Shown: positions 7,935 to 14,987, numbered from the stretch's first letter. The stretch: DNA of 42,871 nt from Candidatus Levyibacteriota bacterium (GCA_030645455.1 JAUSNA010000023.1:1-42871); one strand, 5' to 3'. Translations and numbers: made by a program. The notes: generated by a model not told the origin, from the letters alone.

Positions 7935-7965
7935 GCCCCGCGGCTCTCAACAAGAATCGCGGGGC
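7935..7965 (+). terminator. Terminal GC hairpin of cassette I (no U-tract)
   Basis: GCCCCGCG (7935-7942) pairs with CGCGGGGC (7958-7965) around a 15-nt loop. It is followed by TACACTTC, not a T-run, so intrinsic termination is uncertain; a 3'-protective stem is equally possible. Confidence 0.5.
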
Positions 7966-8003
7966 TACACTTCTATATCTGTACCCCAATTTTTTTCACT
8001 TTA

Positions 8004-8063
8004 TGATACAATTTCACTCGTTTTAATTTATCAGGAATAATGCTTTTCCTGTGACGTTATAAT
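8004..8063 (+). promoter_or_regulatory. Candidate promoter region of cassette II
   Basis: Two -10-like elements are visible: TACAAT near 8006-8011 and TATAAT at 8058-8063. Neither has a clear -35 at the right distance. The second would start transcription about 5-8 bp before the left inverted-repeat arm. Confidence 0.35.
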
Positions 8064-8074
8064 TGCACTTTTAC

Positions 8075-8085
8075 AATTTGCGATA
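8075..8085. repeat. Cassette II outer inverted repeat, left arm
   Basis: AATTTGCGATA is the exact complement of 8870-8880 beyond the two genes of cassette II, and is followed by a T-run, as is the inner-side start of the cassette I arm. Confidence 0.6.
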
Positions 8086-8091
8086 TTTTTT

Positions 8092-8183
8092 GTTGGCGAC
8101 ACCCTGTTTGATAGCTAATGGCTAATAGTTCATAGCTAATGATTGGGTTGTCGCTAACAAAGTGACCCCACTTAAAAGGTGGG
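8092..8183 (+). promoter_or_regulatory. Structured leader of cassette II (long stem plus second hairpin)
   Basis: GTTGGCGACA+CCC (8092-8104) pairs with GGG+T+TGTCGCTAAC (8145-8158): 13 pairs with one G-U and one bulge. The cap (8105-8144) is made of TAGCTAATGG/TAGCTAATG words. A second hairpin CCCAC/GTGGG (8167-8183) ends 12 nt before the Shine-Dalgarno. The order of parts is the same as in the cassette I leader although the sequences differ. Confidence 0.6.
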
Positions 8184-8207
8184 AACAAAAGCACGGGAGG
8201 AACATTC

Positions 8208-8603
8208 ATGAGTCGCTCCGATTACCACGCAAGGCTTGCCAAAAAGTACGCAACCCGAGTAATTTCGGTGAGCTACGGAAGGGCAAAGTACTTTTCGGTC
8301 AAGGGGACTCTGTTTTCTTTTCGTGTGACTCCCTGTCCCACGACCGGAAAACCGATTCTCAATTCGTCTATCGTCTATCCCGACGGTACCACCCTCGGGG
8401 CAGACCGCCTGGTTCTACTTATCAAGGGACTTCGTCCCTGCAAGGACGTTCCCTACGGAGGAAACGGCAGGCTTAGTATTCCCGTTTCGGGATTTCGTCT
8501 GACAACACGTATTGCGATCCGCGACTTTAGCAAACCGCGTCGCAGACGCAAGTACTTCCAGGAAATTCGACGGGCAGCTGAAGCTGCAGAGACCGATGAG
8601 TAA
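8208..8603 (+). CDS. Basic small protein, first gene of cassette II
   Basis: 131 residues, strongly basic and apparently soluble. The N-terminus MSRSDYHARLAKKYATR is followed by a beta-rich middle (YFSVKGTLFSFRVTPCPTTG) and a C-terminal helix with a PRRRRKYFQEIRR cluster. The charge suits nucleic-acid or ribosome binding, but no family was recognised and this stays inference. GGGAGGAA is placed 6-8 bp before ATG. Codon use is GC-rich compared with neighbours. Overlapping frames in this stretch lack start signals. Probably co-transcribed with the gene 11 bp downstream. Confidence 0.65.
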   Translation: MSRSDYHARLAKKYATRVISVSYGRAKYFSVKGTLFSFRVTPCPTTGKPILNSSIVYPDGTTLGADRLVLLIKGLRPCKDVPYGGNGRLSIPVSGFRLTTRIAIRDFSKPRRRRKYFQEIRRAAEAAETDE

Positions 8604-8614
8604 AGGATACGTCC

Positions 8615-8830
8615 GTGGAAACATTCAACAGCTATTACTTCCTTGTCCCCCTGATGGCTGTGTCTATCGTGGGACTTATCTACAGTTCCATCGGGTGTCC
8701 TCACCCGGTGCGCATCTTTGGGCCGATACTCAACCAGCTCGGCGTTGATCTTCCCTGGGCGATGACCCAGGAGGAAATCCGCCGCGATGTCAGCAGAAAA
8801 ATGTTGAGGATGAGTTTCCGCTCAGGTTAA
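8615..8830 (+). CDS. Small single-helix membrane protein of cassette II
   Basis: 71 residues starting at GTG, with AAAGGA 7 bp upstream. One N-terminal hydrophobic segment (about 7-25, YFLVPLMAVSIVGLIYSSIG) is followed by an amphipathic cytoplasmic or outside domain with MTQEEIRRDVSRKMLRMSF. No family recognised. Pairing of a soluble basic protein with a small membrane protein echoes cassette I, which also couples soluble and membrane small proteins. Confidence 0.6.
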   Translation: METFNSYYFLVPLMAVSIVGLIYSSIGCPHPVRIFGPILNQLGVDLPWAMTQEEIRRDVSRKMLRMSFRSG

Positions 8831-8869
8831 CCCTGCGTTCGGTGAACAAACCGTTGATGCCGGATGAAG

Positions 8870-8880
8870 TATCGCAAATT
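8870..8880. repeat. Cassette II outer inverted repeat, right arm
   Basis: TATCGCAAATT, exact complement of the left arm at 8075-8085, 40 bp after the last stop. Confidence 0.6.
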
Positions 8881-8887
8881 AACAACC

Positions 8888-8917
8888 GTCCCGCTGGTTC
8901 GAAAGAGCCAGCGGGAC
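8888..8917 (+). terminator. Terminal GC hairpin of cassette II (no U-tract)
   Basis: GTCCCGCTGG and CCAGCGGGAC are perfect 10-bp complements around a 10-nt loop, followed by ACCACACTCC. As in cassette I, the stem is strong but no T-run follows. Confidence 0.55.
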
Positions 8918-9018
8918 ACCACACTCCAAGTTGAACAATCCAATAGCTAAGAAATAGGAAGAGAAAATAGAAACAGGTGTTTAAAAGTTTGAGGGTATTA
9001 AATTTCAGTAGCCCGAAA

Positions 9019-9735
9019 TTAGAATCCGAAGAATTTTGCAAGACCGCTTTTTTTCTTTTCTTTGTCTTCTTCTTGATGCTGATCATGCGGGTGGGTAGAG
9101 GTTTCCGATCTCATTTCATCAGTACCCATTGTTTGGTCGGCATGCTCCTCCGGCATTTTTGGCATTTCTTCGTGCATTTGATCTACCGGTTGATCGGTTG
9201 GTTCTGCTGCTGATACGGGAGGTTGATATTCATCGTGTCTATCGTTAATAAATGGACTTTCTTGATCCTGTGTGTTTGATGGTTCTTGAGAAAAACTTTC
9301 CTGTGCGGGCACTTCCCACTGAGATGGCTCCGTCTGTACTGTTGCGGGTTCATTTGCAACTGCCTCGTCCGTTGTAGGTTCTGATTGCGCCTCAATTTTT
9401 TCTTCACGGGCCGGTTCGCTGATGCTTCCTTTTCCAATCCTTTGAATAAGAGATTTGAAATTTTCACTAAGCAAATTTTTCTTCTTATTATAAACGCGCG
9501 TTGTGTCGTGAGTAACTCCGATCATTTGCTGGATTTTCGAAAGCGGGTAGCCTTCCAAAAGACACCAGTAAAGTGCGAGTCTTTTGTACATCATCATCTT
9601 CTCCTCATTAGTCAAAAATTCACTGAAGAACTGCTTTTTTTCATCGTAAGAAAGTGAGTCGAGGAAAGTATAAAATTGGCTTTCAAGCTCTGTAACTGTT
9701 TCTGAAGAAAGTTGTGTTGTCGAACTGCGTGGCAT
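9019..9735 (-). CDS. TrpR-like (YerC/YecD-type) HTH protein with long acidic tail
   Basis: 238 residues. Residues about 20-95 match the TrpR/YerC-YecD helical DNA-binding domain: LTNEEKMMMYKRLALYWCLL, then EGYPLSKIQQMIGVTHDTTR with the HTH. The remaining 140 residues are low-complexity, rich in Glu, Gln, Pro, Thr and Ser and probably disordered, ending in the amphipathic KKKSGLAKFFGF. The family includes TrpR and uncharacterised regulators; no tryptophan operon is present here, so no ligand is assigned. The -10 ends 9 bp before ATG, so the transcript is nearly leaderless. The C-terminal tip could touch the membrane or a partner (inference). Confidence 0.8.
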   Translation of the reverse strand: MPRSSTTQLSSETVTELESQFYTFLDSLSYDEKKQFFSEFLTNEEKMMMYKRLALYWCLLEGYPLSKIQQMIGVTHDTTRVYNKKKNLLSENFKSLIQRIGKGSISEPAREEKIEAQSEPTTDEAVANEPATVQTEPSQWEVPAQESFSQEPSNTQDQESPFINDRHDEYQPPVSAAEPTDQPVDQMHEEMPKMPEEHADQTMGTDEMRSETSTHPHDQHQEEDKEKKKSGLAKFFGF

Positions 9736-9744
9736 ATTGGACCT

Positions 9745-9774
9745 AGTATACCGATATATCTTTGCCTATGTCAA
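9745..9774 (-). promoter_or_regulatory. Promoter of the TrpR-like gene (near-leaderless)
   Basis: TTGACA (9769-9774), 18-bp spacer, TATACT (9745-9750), then 9 bp to ATG 9735. The predicted leader is about 2-3 nt. Confidence 0.75.
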
Positions 9775-9872
9775 GAGGAAAATATGAATTTATGATATAG
9801 TCCCAATGTATTGAGGGACCGTAGTCTTTACACTCTACTTAATGTTTCGTATTTAGAGACCAAAGCACTGTA

Positions 9873-9901
9873 TTGTCCGTTTGCCTCAAATCTGGTACAA
9901 T
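9873..9901 (+). promoter_or_regulatory. Promoter of the YhhQ-family gene (leaderless)
   Basis: TTGTCC (9873-9878), 17-bp spacer, TACAAT (9896-9901), then 6 bp to ATG 9908. The predicted start point coincides with the A of the start codon. Confidence 0.7.
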
Positions 9902-9907
9902 CTTACA

Positions 9908-10549
9908 ATGTTTTCCATTTCAAAAGAGCAGAGACTATTTATTCTGTTTGGGCTATTTATTAGTTTTCTTATAGCCATGAATGTTTTGGGTGGCAAAATT
10001 ATTCCCCTTGGCCCATTTTCAACCTCAGTTGCGTTTCTTATCGTTCCGTGGTCTTTTTTGGTGACAGATATAGTCGAGGAGGTATATGGAAAGGGAAAAG
10101 CACGCGAGATGATTGTGGCCGGAGTAGTAGCGCTTATTGTTTTTCTTAGCTTTATTCTGCTTTTTGTAGCACTGCCTCCCGCTTCACGGTTCAAACAAAA
10201 CGAAGAGTATAATGTTATTTTCGGAACCTCAGCGCGTATTGTATTTGCTTCAATTACAGCTTTTCTATTATCTCAATTTCATGACATGTGGTCGTTTTGG
10301 AAACTTCGGAGTCTTACAAAAAAGCGCTTTTTATGGTTCCGCACAAATGTATCTACCATTTTTTCAATGGTTATAGATACATTTGTTTTTATGTTCCTGG
10401 CATTTTATATGTTGACGCCTATGTTTACATTTTGGTTTGTTATTCAAATGATAATTCCTTACCTTATTTTTAAGATGGTATGGGGAGTTGCAAGTACTCC
10501 ACTTGTGTACCTCGGAGCGAATTGGCTGCGCTGCGGAAGGAAAGAATAA
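9908..10549 (+). CDS. YhhQ/VUT-family queuosine-precursor (or vitamin) transporter
   Basis: 213 residues from ATG 9908. An in-frame TTG at 9881 is rejected because it lies inside the promoter. Six hydrophobic helices. Family signatures: NVLGGKIIPLG in helix 1, VTDIVEEVYGKGKAR after helix 2, and the conserved R-T-N-V-S-T and D-x-F motif of the fourth to fifth helices (FRTNVSTIFSMVIDTFVF). The YhhQ/VUT family (PF02592) imports queuosine precursors such as preQ0 or preQ1 across the inner membrane; substrate here is inferred. A salvage transporter suits an organism with little biosynthesis. No tgt or other queuosine gene is in the window. Confidence 0.88.
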   Translation: MFSISKEQRLFILFGLFISFLIAMNVLGGKIIPLGPFSTSVAFLIVPWSFLVTDIVEEVYGKGKAREMIVAGVVALIVFLSFILLFVALPPASRFKQNEEYNVIFGTSARIVFASITAFLLSQFHDMWSFWKLRSLTKKRFLWFRTNVSTIFSMVIDTFVFMFLAFYMLTPMFTFWFVIQMIIPYLIFKMVWGVASTPLVYLGANWLRCGRKE

Positions 10550-10639
10550 ATGATTAAGAGATTAATGATTAAAGAATTGAGAAGTTGAACTTACTAGTAT
10601 TTTCTTTTTCGTTTTGTTAAAATTTCATGAGTCAAATTC

Positions 10640-10711
10640 GCCGCCTTAGCTCAGTGGTAGAGCAACGGTTTTGTAAACCGTCGGTCCAGAGTTCAAATCT
10701 CTGAGGCGGCT
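10640..10711 (+). tRNA. tRNA-Thr (anticodon TGT)
   Basis: Cloverleaf: acceptor GCCGCCT/AGGCGGC, D-arm GCTC/GAGC, anticodon stem ACGGT/ACCGT around TTTGTAA (anticodon UGU, reads ACA), T-arm CAGAG-TTCAAAT-CTCTG, discriminator T, no encoded CCA. Confidence 0.96.
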
Positions 10712-10773
10712 CATATGCCCTGCCTCAATTGAAGTTCAGTCATTGCGAACACAATCCATTTTATTATCCTGGA

Positions 10774-10823
10774 CCCCGATTTTATCCCGACTGAATCGGG
10801 ATTTATCGGGGGAACCTTTTTTT
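10774..10823 (+). terminator. Intrinsic terminator after tRNA-Thr(TGT)
   Basis: Two-tier stem: CCCCGAT/ATCGGGG outside and ATCCCGA/TCGGGAT inside with loop CTGAA, then GAACC and seven T. It is the only textbook Rho-independent terminator I see in the window. Confidence 0.85.
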
Positions 10824-10873
10824 AGCAACACAAAGAGCGGGTCTATTTTCGACTGGAACGGATATCTAGGGAG

Positions 10874-11032
10874 TTAGGCAAATCTTGTAATGTATATAGC
10901 GATGAAGAGAATTCCCAAGAGAATATAAAGAACCGTTACTAAGGAGTGAAGTGTTGGAATTTCACGCAAAAGAACATGCTTTTTCTTTGCAGTAGATTTC
11001 TTAGTTGTTTTGTGGGCAGCTTTCTTTGGCAT
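10874..11032 (-). CDS. Small Lys-rich single-pass membrane protein
   Basis: 52 residues: a Lys/Thr/Ala-rich cytoplasmic head (MPKKAAHKTTKKSTAKKKH), then about 25 hydrophobic residues (HSLVTVLYILLGILFIAIY) and a short TRFA end. One membrane helix with positive-inside topology. No family recognised. It has its own promoter 16 bp upstream of ATG and no Shine-Dalgarno, matching the near-leaderless habit of this genome. The possible tiny gene at 29177 has a similar head. Confidence 0.65.
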   Translation of the reverse strand: MPKKAAHKTTKKSTAKKKHVLLREIPTLHSLVTVLYILLGILFIAIYITRFA

Positions 11033-11048
11033 AGACGGATTACATATA

Positions 11049-11078
11049 AGCATATTTGTTTTTGATCATTCCTGTCAA
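11049..11078 (-). promoter_or_regulatory. Promoter of the small Lys-rich membrane protein
   Basis: TTGACA (11073-11078), 18-bp spacer, TATGCT (11049-11054). Predicted leader about 10 nt. Confidence 0.7.
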
Positions 11079-11193
11079 CTGATACAAAAGTTATCGTAAG
11101 GTAACATAGTGGATTGTTTCATTGTTTCGTTGCTGTATTGCTAGATTGCTTCATCTGAAAAATAATATTTTTACTCTTTTCGTAATCGAACAA

Positions 11194-11223
11194 TTGAACA
11201 ATTGGACAATTTAACAATATAAT
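11194..11223 (+). promoter_or_regulatory. Promoter of the anchored PsbP-like protein (near-leaderless)
   Basis: TTGAAC (11194-11199), 18-bp spacer, TATAAT (11218-11223), then 8 bp to ATG 11232. The spacer is made of CAATTGAACAATTGGACAAT words. Confidence 0.65.
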
Positions 11224-11231
11224 AGTTTGTA

Positions 11232-11810
11232 ATGAAAAAGTTGGTTCTTTTAGTAGTTTTAGTTTTGATTATTGCAGCAGGCGGTATTGCCTTTTATATT
11301 CTTTCCCAGCCTCCAAAAGAAAAGCTTTCAGATGAGTTTAAGCAGAAAGCAGTAACGAAGCTTTTGGGCCGAAAAGCTCAGCTTGATGCCCAAAATGTCG
11401 CTACAGGGAACAAGGAGTACGAAGGGAAATACATTTCATTTTCGTATCCTGCAAAGGCACTCATTTATACATACCGGAATAGTTCGACGGGTGCGCCTCT
11501 TGAGGACTTCAGCTTTGATATAAAATCACCTAAAATTGTTTTTAATATGCGAGTATCTGAAATTGCCGGGGGGCTTGAGGATTATCCGGCAGTGCGTCTT
11601 CGTGAAGTAAGAAGCGAATATAAGAAAGCCAAGTTGACGATCGATGGAGTTGCGGGACTCACTTATTACAAAACTGGTCAGGAAGCTGAAAAAAGTGGTT
11701 TTTTCGTGAGAAAAGGTAAAATGTATACAATTTCAATAACAGGCACAAGCGGTGAGGTGGTCGAAAAATTATTTGATGAAATTATTTCTTCCGTTTCCTT
11801 CGTAGAATAA
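11232..11810 (+). CDS. Membrane-anchored extracytoplasmic protein, PsbP-like
   Basis: 192 residues. The N-terminal helix (about 4-24, LVLLVVLVLIIAAGGIAFYI) is a signal anchor or uncleaved signal. The outside part is a single alpha/beta domain: YISFSYPAKALIYTYRNS and a closing strand-helix-strand ending in SGEVVEKLFDEIISSVSFVE. That C-terminal pattern resembles PsbP/Mog1-like domains of secreted bacterial lipoproteins; the assignment is tentative and no function follows. The last 29 bp overlap, tail to tail, the convergent gene ending at 11782. Confidence 0.7.
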   Translation: MKKLVLLVVLVLIIAAGGIAFYILSQPPKEKLSDEFKQKAVTKLLGRKAQLDAQNVATGNKEYEGKYISFSYPAKALIYTYRNSSTGAPLEDFSFDIKSPKIVFNMRVSEIAGGLEDYPAVRLREVRSEYKKAKLTIDGVAGLTYYKTGQEAEKSGFFVRKGKMYTISITGTSGEVVEKLFDEIISSVSFVE

Positions 11811-12717
11811 AGGCTGATGCAGTAAGCAATGCAATTGAAACCGTTCCGATCACAACATACTTATTCAGCTCACCCAAAATAAAGAAATAGGAGCTATCAG
11901 TGAGGTTGAACCTATTTTTGCCATACTTCAACTTTACAGTTGTTTTGTAAATCCCTGGAAGAACTACATCTGCGTATTTGTTAATTTTGACTATGTATCT
12001 TCTTGTTGAATCAGGAAGGGTAATGAGTGAATCTTCATTTACGATGCCCCGCGCCACTTCATCACCCAACGGACTCGTGATTGTGACCGTGCCATAGGGA
12101 GTGAGATCAACATTACCGGTATTTTGGAGGCGGAACGTAACAGTTGTGGGGAATGAGAAGAGCCCGGAATTGTTGCTAATTTGCACGATATTTGCCCTTT
12201 CCTGCTCGTATTCGGAGCCTGCGCGTACAAACAGAAGCGTTGATAAAATTGCCCTTAATTTTACCGTTTTTTGCTCGTCCTTTTGTTGAAGCTCGGCAAG
12301 AACCGTGCCGTAGTGGCCACCCAGGGTCAATCTTTTTCTGTCGATAAATACCTTGACAGTTTTGCTTTCGCCAGGGGCAATTACCAGATTGTTGTTGGAG
12401 AATCTTGCCCAATTGGACAATCCAAAATTATAATCACGGCTTTCATTTGGGTCCAAAATGCCCGGAATTCCACGGTCCTCAAGTTCTTTAACGTCTTGCA
12501 TAGTGAGGGTGAGCTCAATCGTTTGATTGGTATTATTTGTATAAGTGTATTCAGCTTCGGCAGGGTCTTTGCTTAAATCCAATTGGATGAGCTGAGGACT
12601 GACGGTAATATTATTTTTGGATTGGGCAAAAGTAACTTTTGAAGTCAAAAGGCAAAAGGCCAAGGTCAAAAGTGTAATTGAAAAGCCAAAAGTTTTAGTA
12701 CTTATTAATTTAGACAT
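11782..12717 (-). CDS. WxL-interacting-protein-like (DUF916-like) anchored surface protein, paralogue 3
   Basis: 311 residues. Signal peptide 1-31 (FGFSITLLTLAFCLLTSKVTFAQS), then two Ig-like beta domains: the first begins ITVSPQLIQLDLSKDPAEAEY and ends near residue 160, the second carries FRLQNTGNVDLTPYGTVTI. A C-terminal membrane helix (about 285-305) with RRKRKK tail anchors it. The order signal, COG1470/DUF916-like domain, NTGNxxxxPxGxxxI domain, C-terminal helix is shared with the next two genes. In Firmicutes such proteins bind WxL proteins and peptidoglycan. The signal peptide nearly copies that of 12783-13925. Last gene of the minus-strand surface operon. Confidence 0.75.
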   Translation of the reverse strand: MSKLISTKTFGFSITLLTLAFCLLTSKVTFAQSKNNITVSPQLIQLDLSKDPAEAEYTYTNNTNQTIELTLTMQDVKELEDRGIPGILDPNESRDYNFGLSNWARFSNNNLVIAPGESKTVKVFIDRKRLTLGGHYGTVLAELQQKDEQKTVKLRAILSTLLFVRAGSEYEQERANIVQISNNSGLFSFPTTVTFRLQNTGNVDLTPYGTVTITSPLGDEVARGIVNEDSLITLPDSTRRYIVKINKYADVVLPGIYKTTVKLKYGKNRFNLTDSSYFFILGELNKYVVIGTVSIALLTASAFILRRKRKK

Positions 12718-12782
12718 CTAATTTCGCATTTTGAATTAAGCCGTACTCTTATTATACAAAGGATTGGAGTTGGTAAAATAGA

Positions 12783-13925
12783 TTATCGGGACTTACTGCG
12801 CTGAATTGCTCTATTGATGTACCATTTGAGTACAAAGCGGATAATAATGAAAAGCACGATTAGGGTAGCAAAAATTAAACCCAGCGCGGTGTAGGGGATG
12901 ACCCAGAAAGTCGTTGTGCCTTCAATAGTGACATCCTTTTGGCCATCATCGTAGACCATAAGAAGCCGGGCAGTGTAGGGACCAATACGAAAGCTTGTGA
13001 GTTTGTTCCAATTGATAGTAAGTTTTGTCACCGGTTTGCCGGCATCATCAAGTTTTTCAGCTCCATTTTCTATTACTTTTTCTTTTACCAAAAAACCTTC
13101 ATTCCAGGAGGATTCAAATTCCCTTTGACCCCCCGGGAGGATGCTGCCAACACCAGGATTTACCTCAAGAATTCCTATTTCATCTCCACCGCTTCGCGTG
13201 ATGAAGATATTTCCTCTGGGTCTTACATGCACATTTCCTTTGTTGGCAAGCTTGACTAAAAAGTCTACCGGAAGGTATTCACTGATGTTATTTTTAGCCT
13301 TAAAACTTACAAGATCTGTCTTTGAATTTGCTCCATCCTTGACCACCGTTAGGAGGGTAACTATAAGAATTTCACCTTTGACTTCCGCACCTGTAGTACT
13401 TATTCCGCTTTCCTGTTTTGGTGCGATACTAAAAACATAGTAGTAACCGTACGCTGCGGTCTCTGGGATATCAATTGTAAAGCTGACATCTTTCCATTCT
13501 CGGGGCTTAGCTTCAAAATCCGGAGTTTCAAATGTAACCCACTTCAATTCTTCCCCTTTTGCCTCGTTCTCGGGCACCGGACTGCCATCAGCCGGATCCG
13601 AAATAAGCCTACGTGCCTTTATTTCAAGCTCGATCGGGGTTGAAAGATTGTTTCTGACTCTGAATTTTTGAGTCACTTTTTCACCGGGTTTTGCGGTCAA
13701 CTCCATAACCGGCGGACTGACTGTTAGGTCAAGCCTGCCAGGCGATTGAGCAAAAGCGCCTCTCAAAGGCAAAATGCAAAAGGCAAAGGTCAAAAGTGCA
13801 AATAAAAATCCAAAAGTTTTTATTGGACTATTTAGTATTTTTGACTTTAAATTCCCGCCTAGACTCGCTGTGGCGTGACGCGAGCGCGGCGAGGCTGGTT
13901 GAATTTTGAATTTTGAATTTTGCAT
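12783..13925 (-). CDS. WxL-interacting-protein-like (DUF916-like) anchored surface protein, paralogue 2
   Basis: 380 residues. It starts 5 bp after the preceding stop (13930), so coupling is likely. Residues 1-40 are odd: MQNSKFKIQPASPRSRHATA is encoded by AAAATTC words and a GC-rich repeat and precedes the true signal peptide (FGFLFALLTFAFCILPLRGA, ending FAQS). Mature part: DLTVSPPVMELTAKPGEKVT, WVTFETPDFEAKPREWKDVS, ETAAYGYYYVFSIAP, then LANKGNVHVRPRGNIFI and a C-terminal membrane helix followed by a basic tail. The strong match to 13930-14967 shows duplication. Likely anchors or caps the secreted proteins encoded upstream (inference from WxL-type operons). Confidence 0.78.
   Translation of the reverse strand: MQNSKFKIQPASPRSRHATASLGGNLKSKILNSPIKTFGFLFALLTFAFCILPLRGAFAQSPGRLDLTVSPPVMELTAKPGEKVTQKFRVRNNLSTPIELEIKARRLISDPADGSPVPENEAKGEELKWVTFETPDFEAKPREWKDVSFTIDIPETAAYGYYYVFSIAPKQESGISTTGAEVKGEILIVTLLTVVKDGANSKTDLVSFKAKNNISEYLPVDFLVKLANKGNVHVRPRGNIFITRSGGDEIGILEVNPGVGSILPGGQREFESSWNEGFLVKEKVIENGAEKLDDAGKPVTKLTINWNKLTSFRIGPYTARLLMVYDDGQKDVTIEGTTTFWVIPYTALGLIFATLIVLFIIIRFVLKWYINRAIQRSKSR
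13858..13903. repeat. GC-rich interspersed repeat, copy 1 (in coding frame)
   Basis: A GC-rich block in an AT-rich setting, containing CCCGCCTAGACT, whose exact complement AGTCTAGGCGGG recurs at 29621-29632 in a similar GC-rich context. Here it is translated as part of the N-terminal extension of the 12783-13925 protein. Confidence 0.5.
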
Positions 13926-13929
13926 TATT

Positions 13930-14967
13930 TTACTTTTTCCTAAATATTCCCTTTACTTTTCTGATTATTGTGCGGCTAGTTGTAAAGAGCCCGATTCCTA
14001 CGAAAATCACAATGCCGATCAATACGAGTATAACCTTCCAGGGAAAGACGAAGAAAGAAATAGTTTTTTCATAGGTATAGTCTCGCGTGTCTCCACTTAT
14101 TAGTACGAGTGCTGTAGCAGTGTATTTTCCTACCCGAAGGTCCAATAACTTTTGATAGTGAATTTTCATCTCGCGCTCAGGTTTGTCATCATCGCCCAAT
14201 ACTTCAACTCCATCTTTCATTTTCGTTTCATAGGTAATAAATCCGTCGTTCCAAACGCTTTCGAAAGAGCGGTTGAGAGTAGGGAGAATGCCACCTTGAG
14301 ATTCATTGATTTCAAGAGTTGAAACTGTTCTTCCTAAAAAGTCCTTGATGAAGATATTGCCACGAGGTCTTATATGTACATTGCCGATATTTTGAAGATT
14401 GGTTGTGAATGAAATCGGAGGATATTCATAAAAAGTGGATCCGGTTCTAAATTCCAGGAATTTGCCCTCCGTCTTTGCTCCTTCCTTTTGGACGGATAGA
14501 AGAACAGGTACTGCAAGTGATGCAGTGAGTGTAGTGCCTGTTTCGCGGTTCTTTTGTCCATTTTCGGCGGTAAATGAAAGCGCCCAGTAGTATCCATATG
14601 CAGCACTTTCAGGGATTTGTATGGTGAAGTTAGCTGTTGTCCATTCCCGGGGTTTGAGGGTGAGTGTTTCATCTTTTACAGTTAGCCATGAAAGATGTTC
14701 TTCTTTTGTTTCTTTTATTGTAAGTTCTCCTGTTTCATCTCCGCCCATGATTCTTACTTCCGGTTTTACTGTTATTTCAGAATTGGTATTATTGCGGAGA
14801 CGGACTGACTGATTGAGAGTCGCACCGGGCTTTGCTGATAATTCAATGAAAGTAGGAGATACGGTTACATCGAAATTTTCAAGCGTTTGGGCGTGTGTAG
14901 AATGGATACCACTAAAGAAAAATATGGATACGAAAAAACTAAAAAAAAGTAATTTTTTTGCTATCAT
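13930..14967 (-). CDS. WxL-interacting-protein-like (DUF916-like) anchored surface protein, paralogue 1
   Basis: 345 residues. Signal peptide 1-26 (LLFFSFFVSIFFFSGIHSTHAQT), Ig-like domain 1 starting VTVSPTFIELSAKPGATLNQ with the motif PREWTTANFTIQIPESAAYG near the middle, domain 2 with LQNIGNVHIRPRGNIFI, then a C-terminal membrane helix (about 312-332) and basic tail (RKVKGIFRKK). Lying 20 bp after the secreted-protein gene ending at 14988, it is probably in one transcript with it. Family call rests on domain order and the conserved Ile-Pro-Glu/Arg-Pro-Arg-Gly-Asn motifs; it is confident as a surface-anchored beta protein, moderate as WxLIP-like. Confidence 0.78.
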   Translation of the reverse strand: MIAKKLLFFSFFVSIFFFSGIHSTHAQTLENFDVTVSPTFIELSAKPGATLNQSVRLRNNTNSEITVKPEVRIMGGDETGELTIKETKEEHLSWLTVKDETLTLKPREWTTANFTIQIPESAAYGYYWALSFTAENGQKNRETGTTLTASLAVPVLLSVQKEGAKTEGKFLEFRTGSTFYEYPPISFTTNLQNIGNVHIRPRGNIFIKDFLGRTVSTLEINESQGGILPTLNRSFESVWNDGFITYETKMKDGVEVLGDDDKPEREMKIHYQKLLDLRVGKYTATALVLISGDTRDYTYEKTISFFVFPWKVILVLIGIVIFVGIGLFTTSRTIIRKVKGIFRKK

Positions 14968-14987
14968 GTCTCATTTTGGGGCAGTTA

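Noticed and set aside
8092-8158. Integron attC site
   Set aside because: Size and GTT...AAC ends are suggestive, but the bases do not fit the GTTRRRY/RYYYAAC core sites and no integrase is present; the AT-word cap is atypical.
8162-8476. 104-codon plus frame overlapping the first gene of cassette II
   Set aside because: The 8208 frame has a good Shine-Dalgarno and coherent protein; the other starts inside the leader hairpin.
11782-11810. 29-bp tail-to-tail overlap of convergent genes as a regulatory antisense pair
   Set aside because: Short convergent overlaps are common in compact genomes; nothing else supports regulation.
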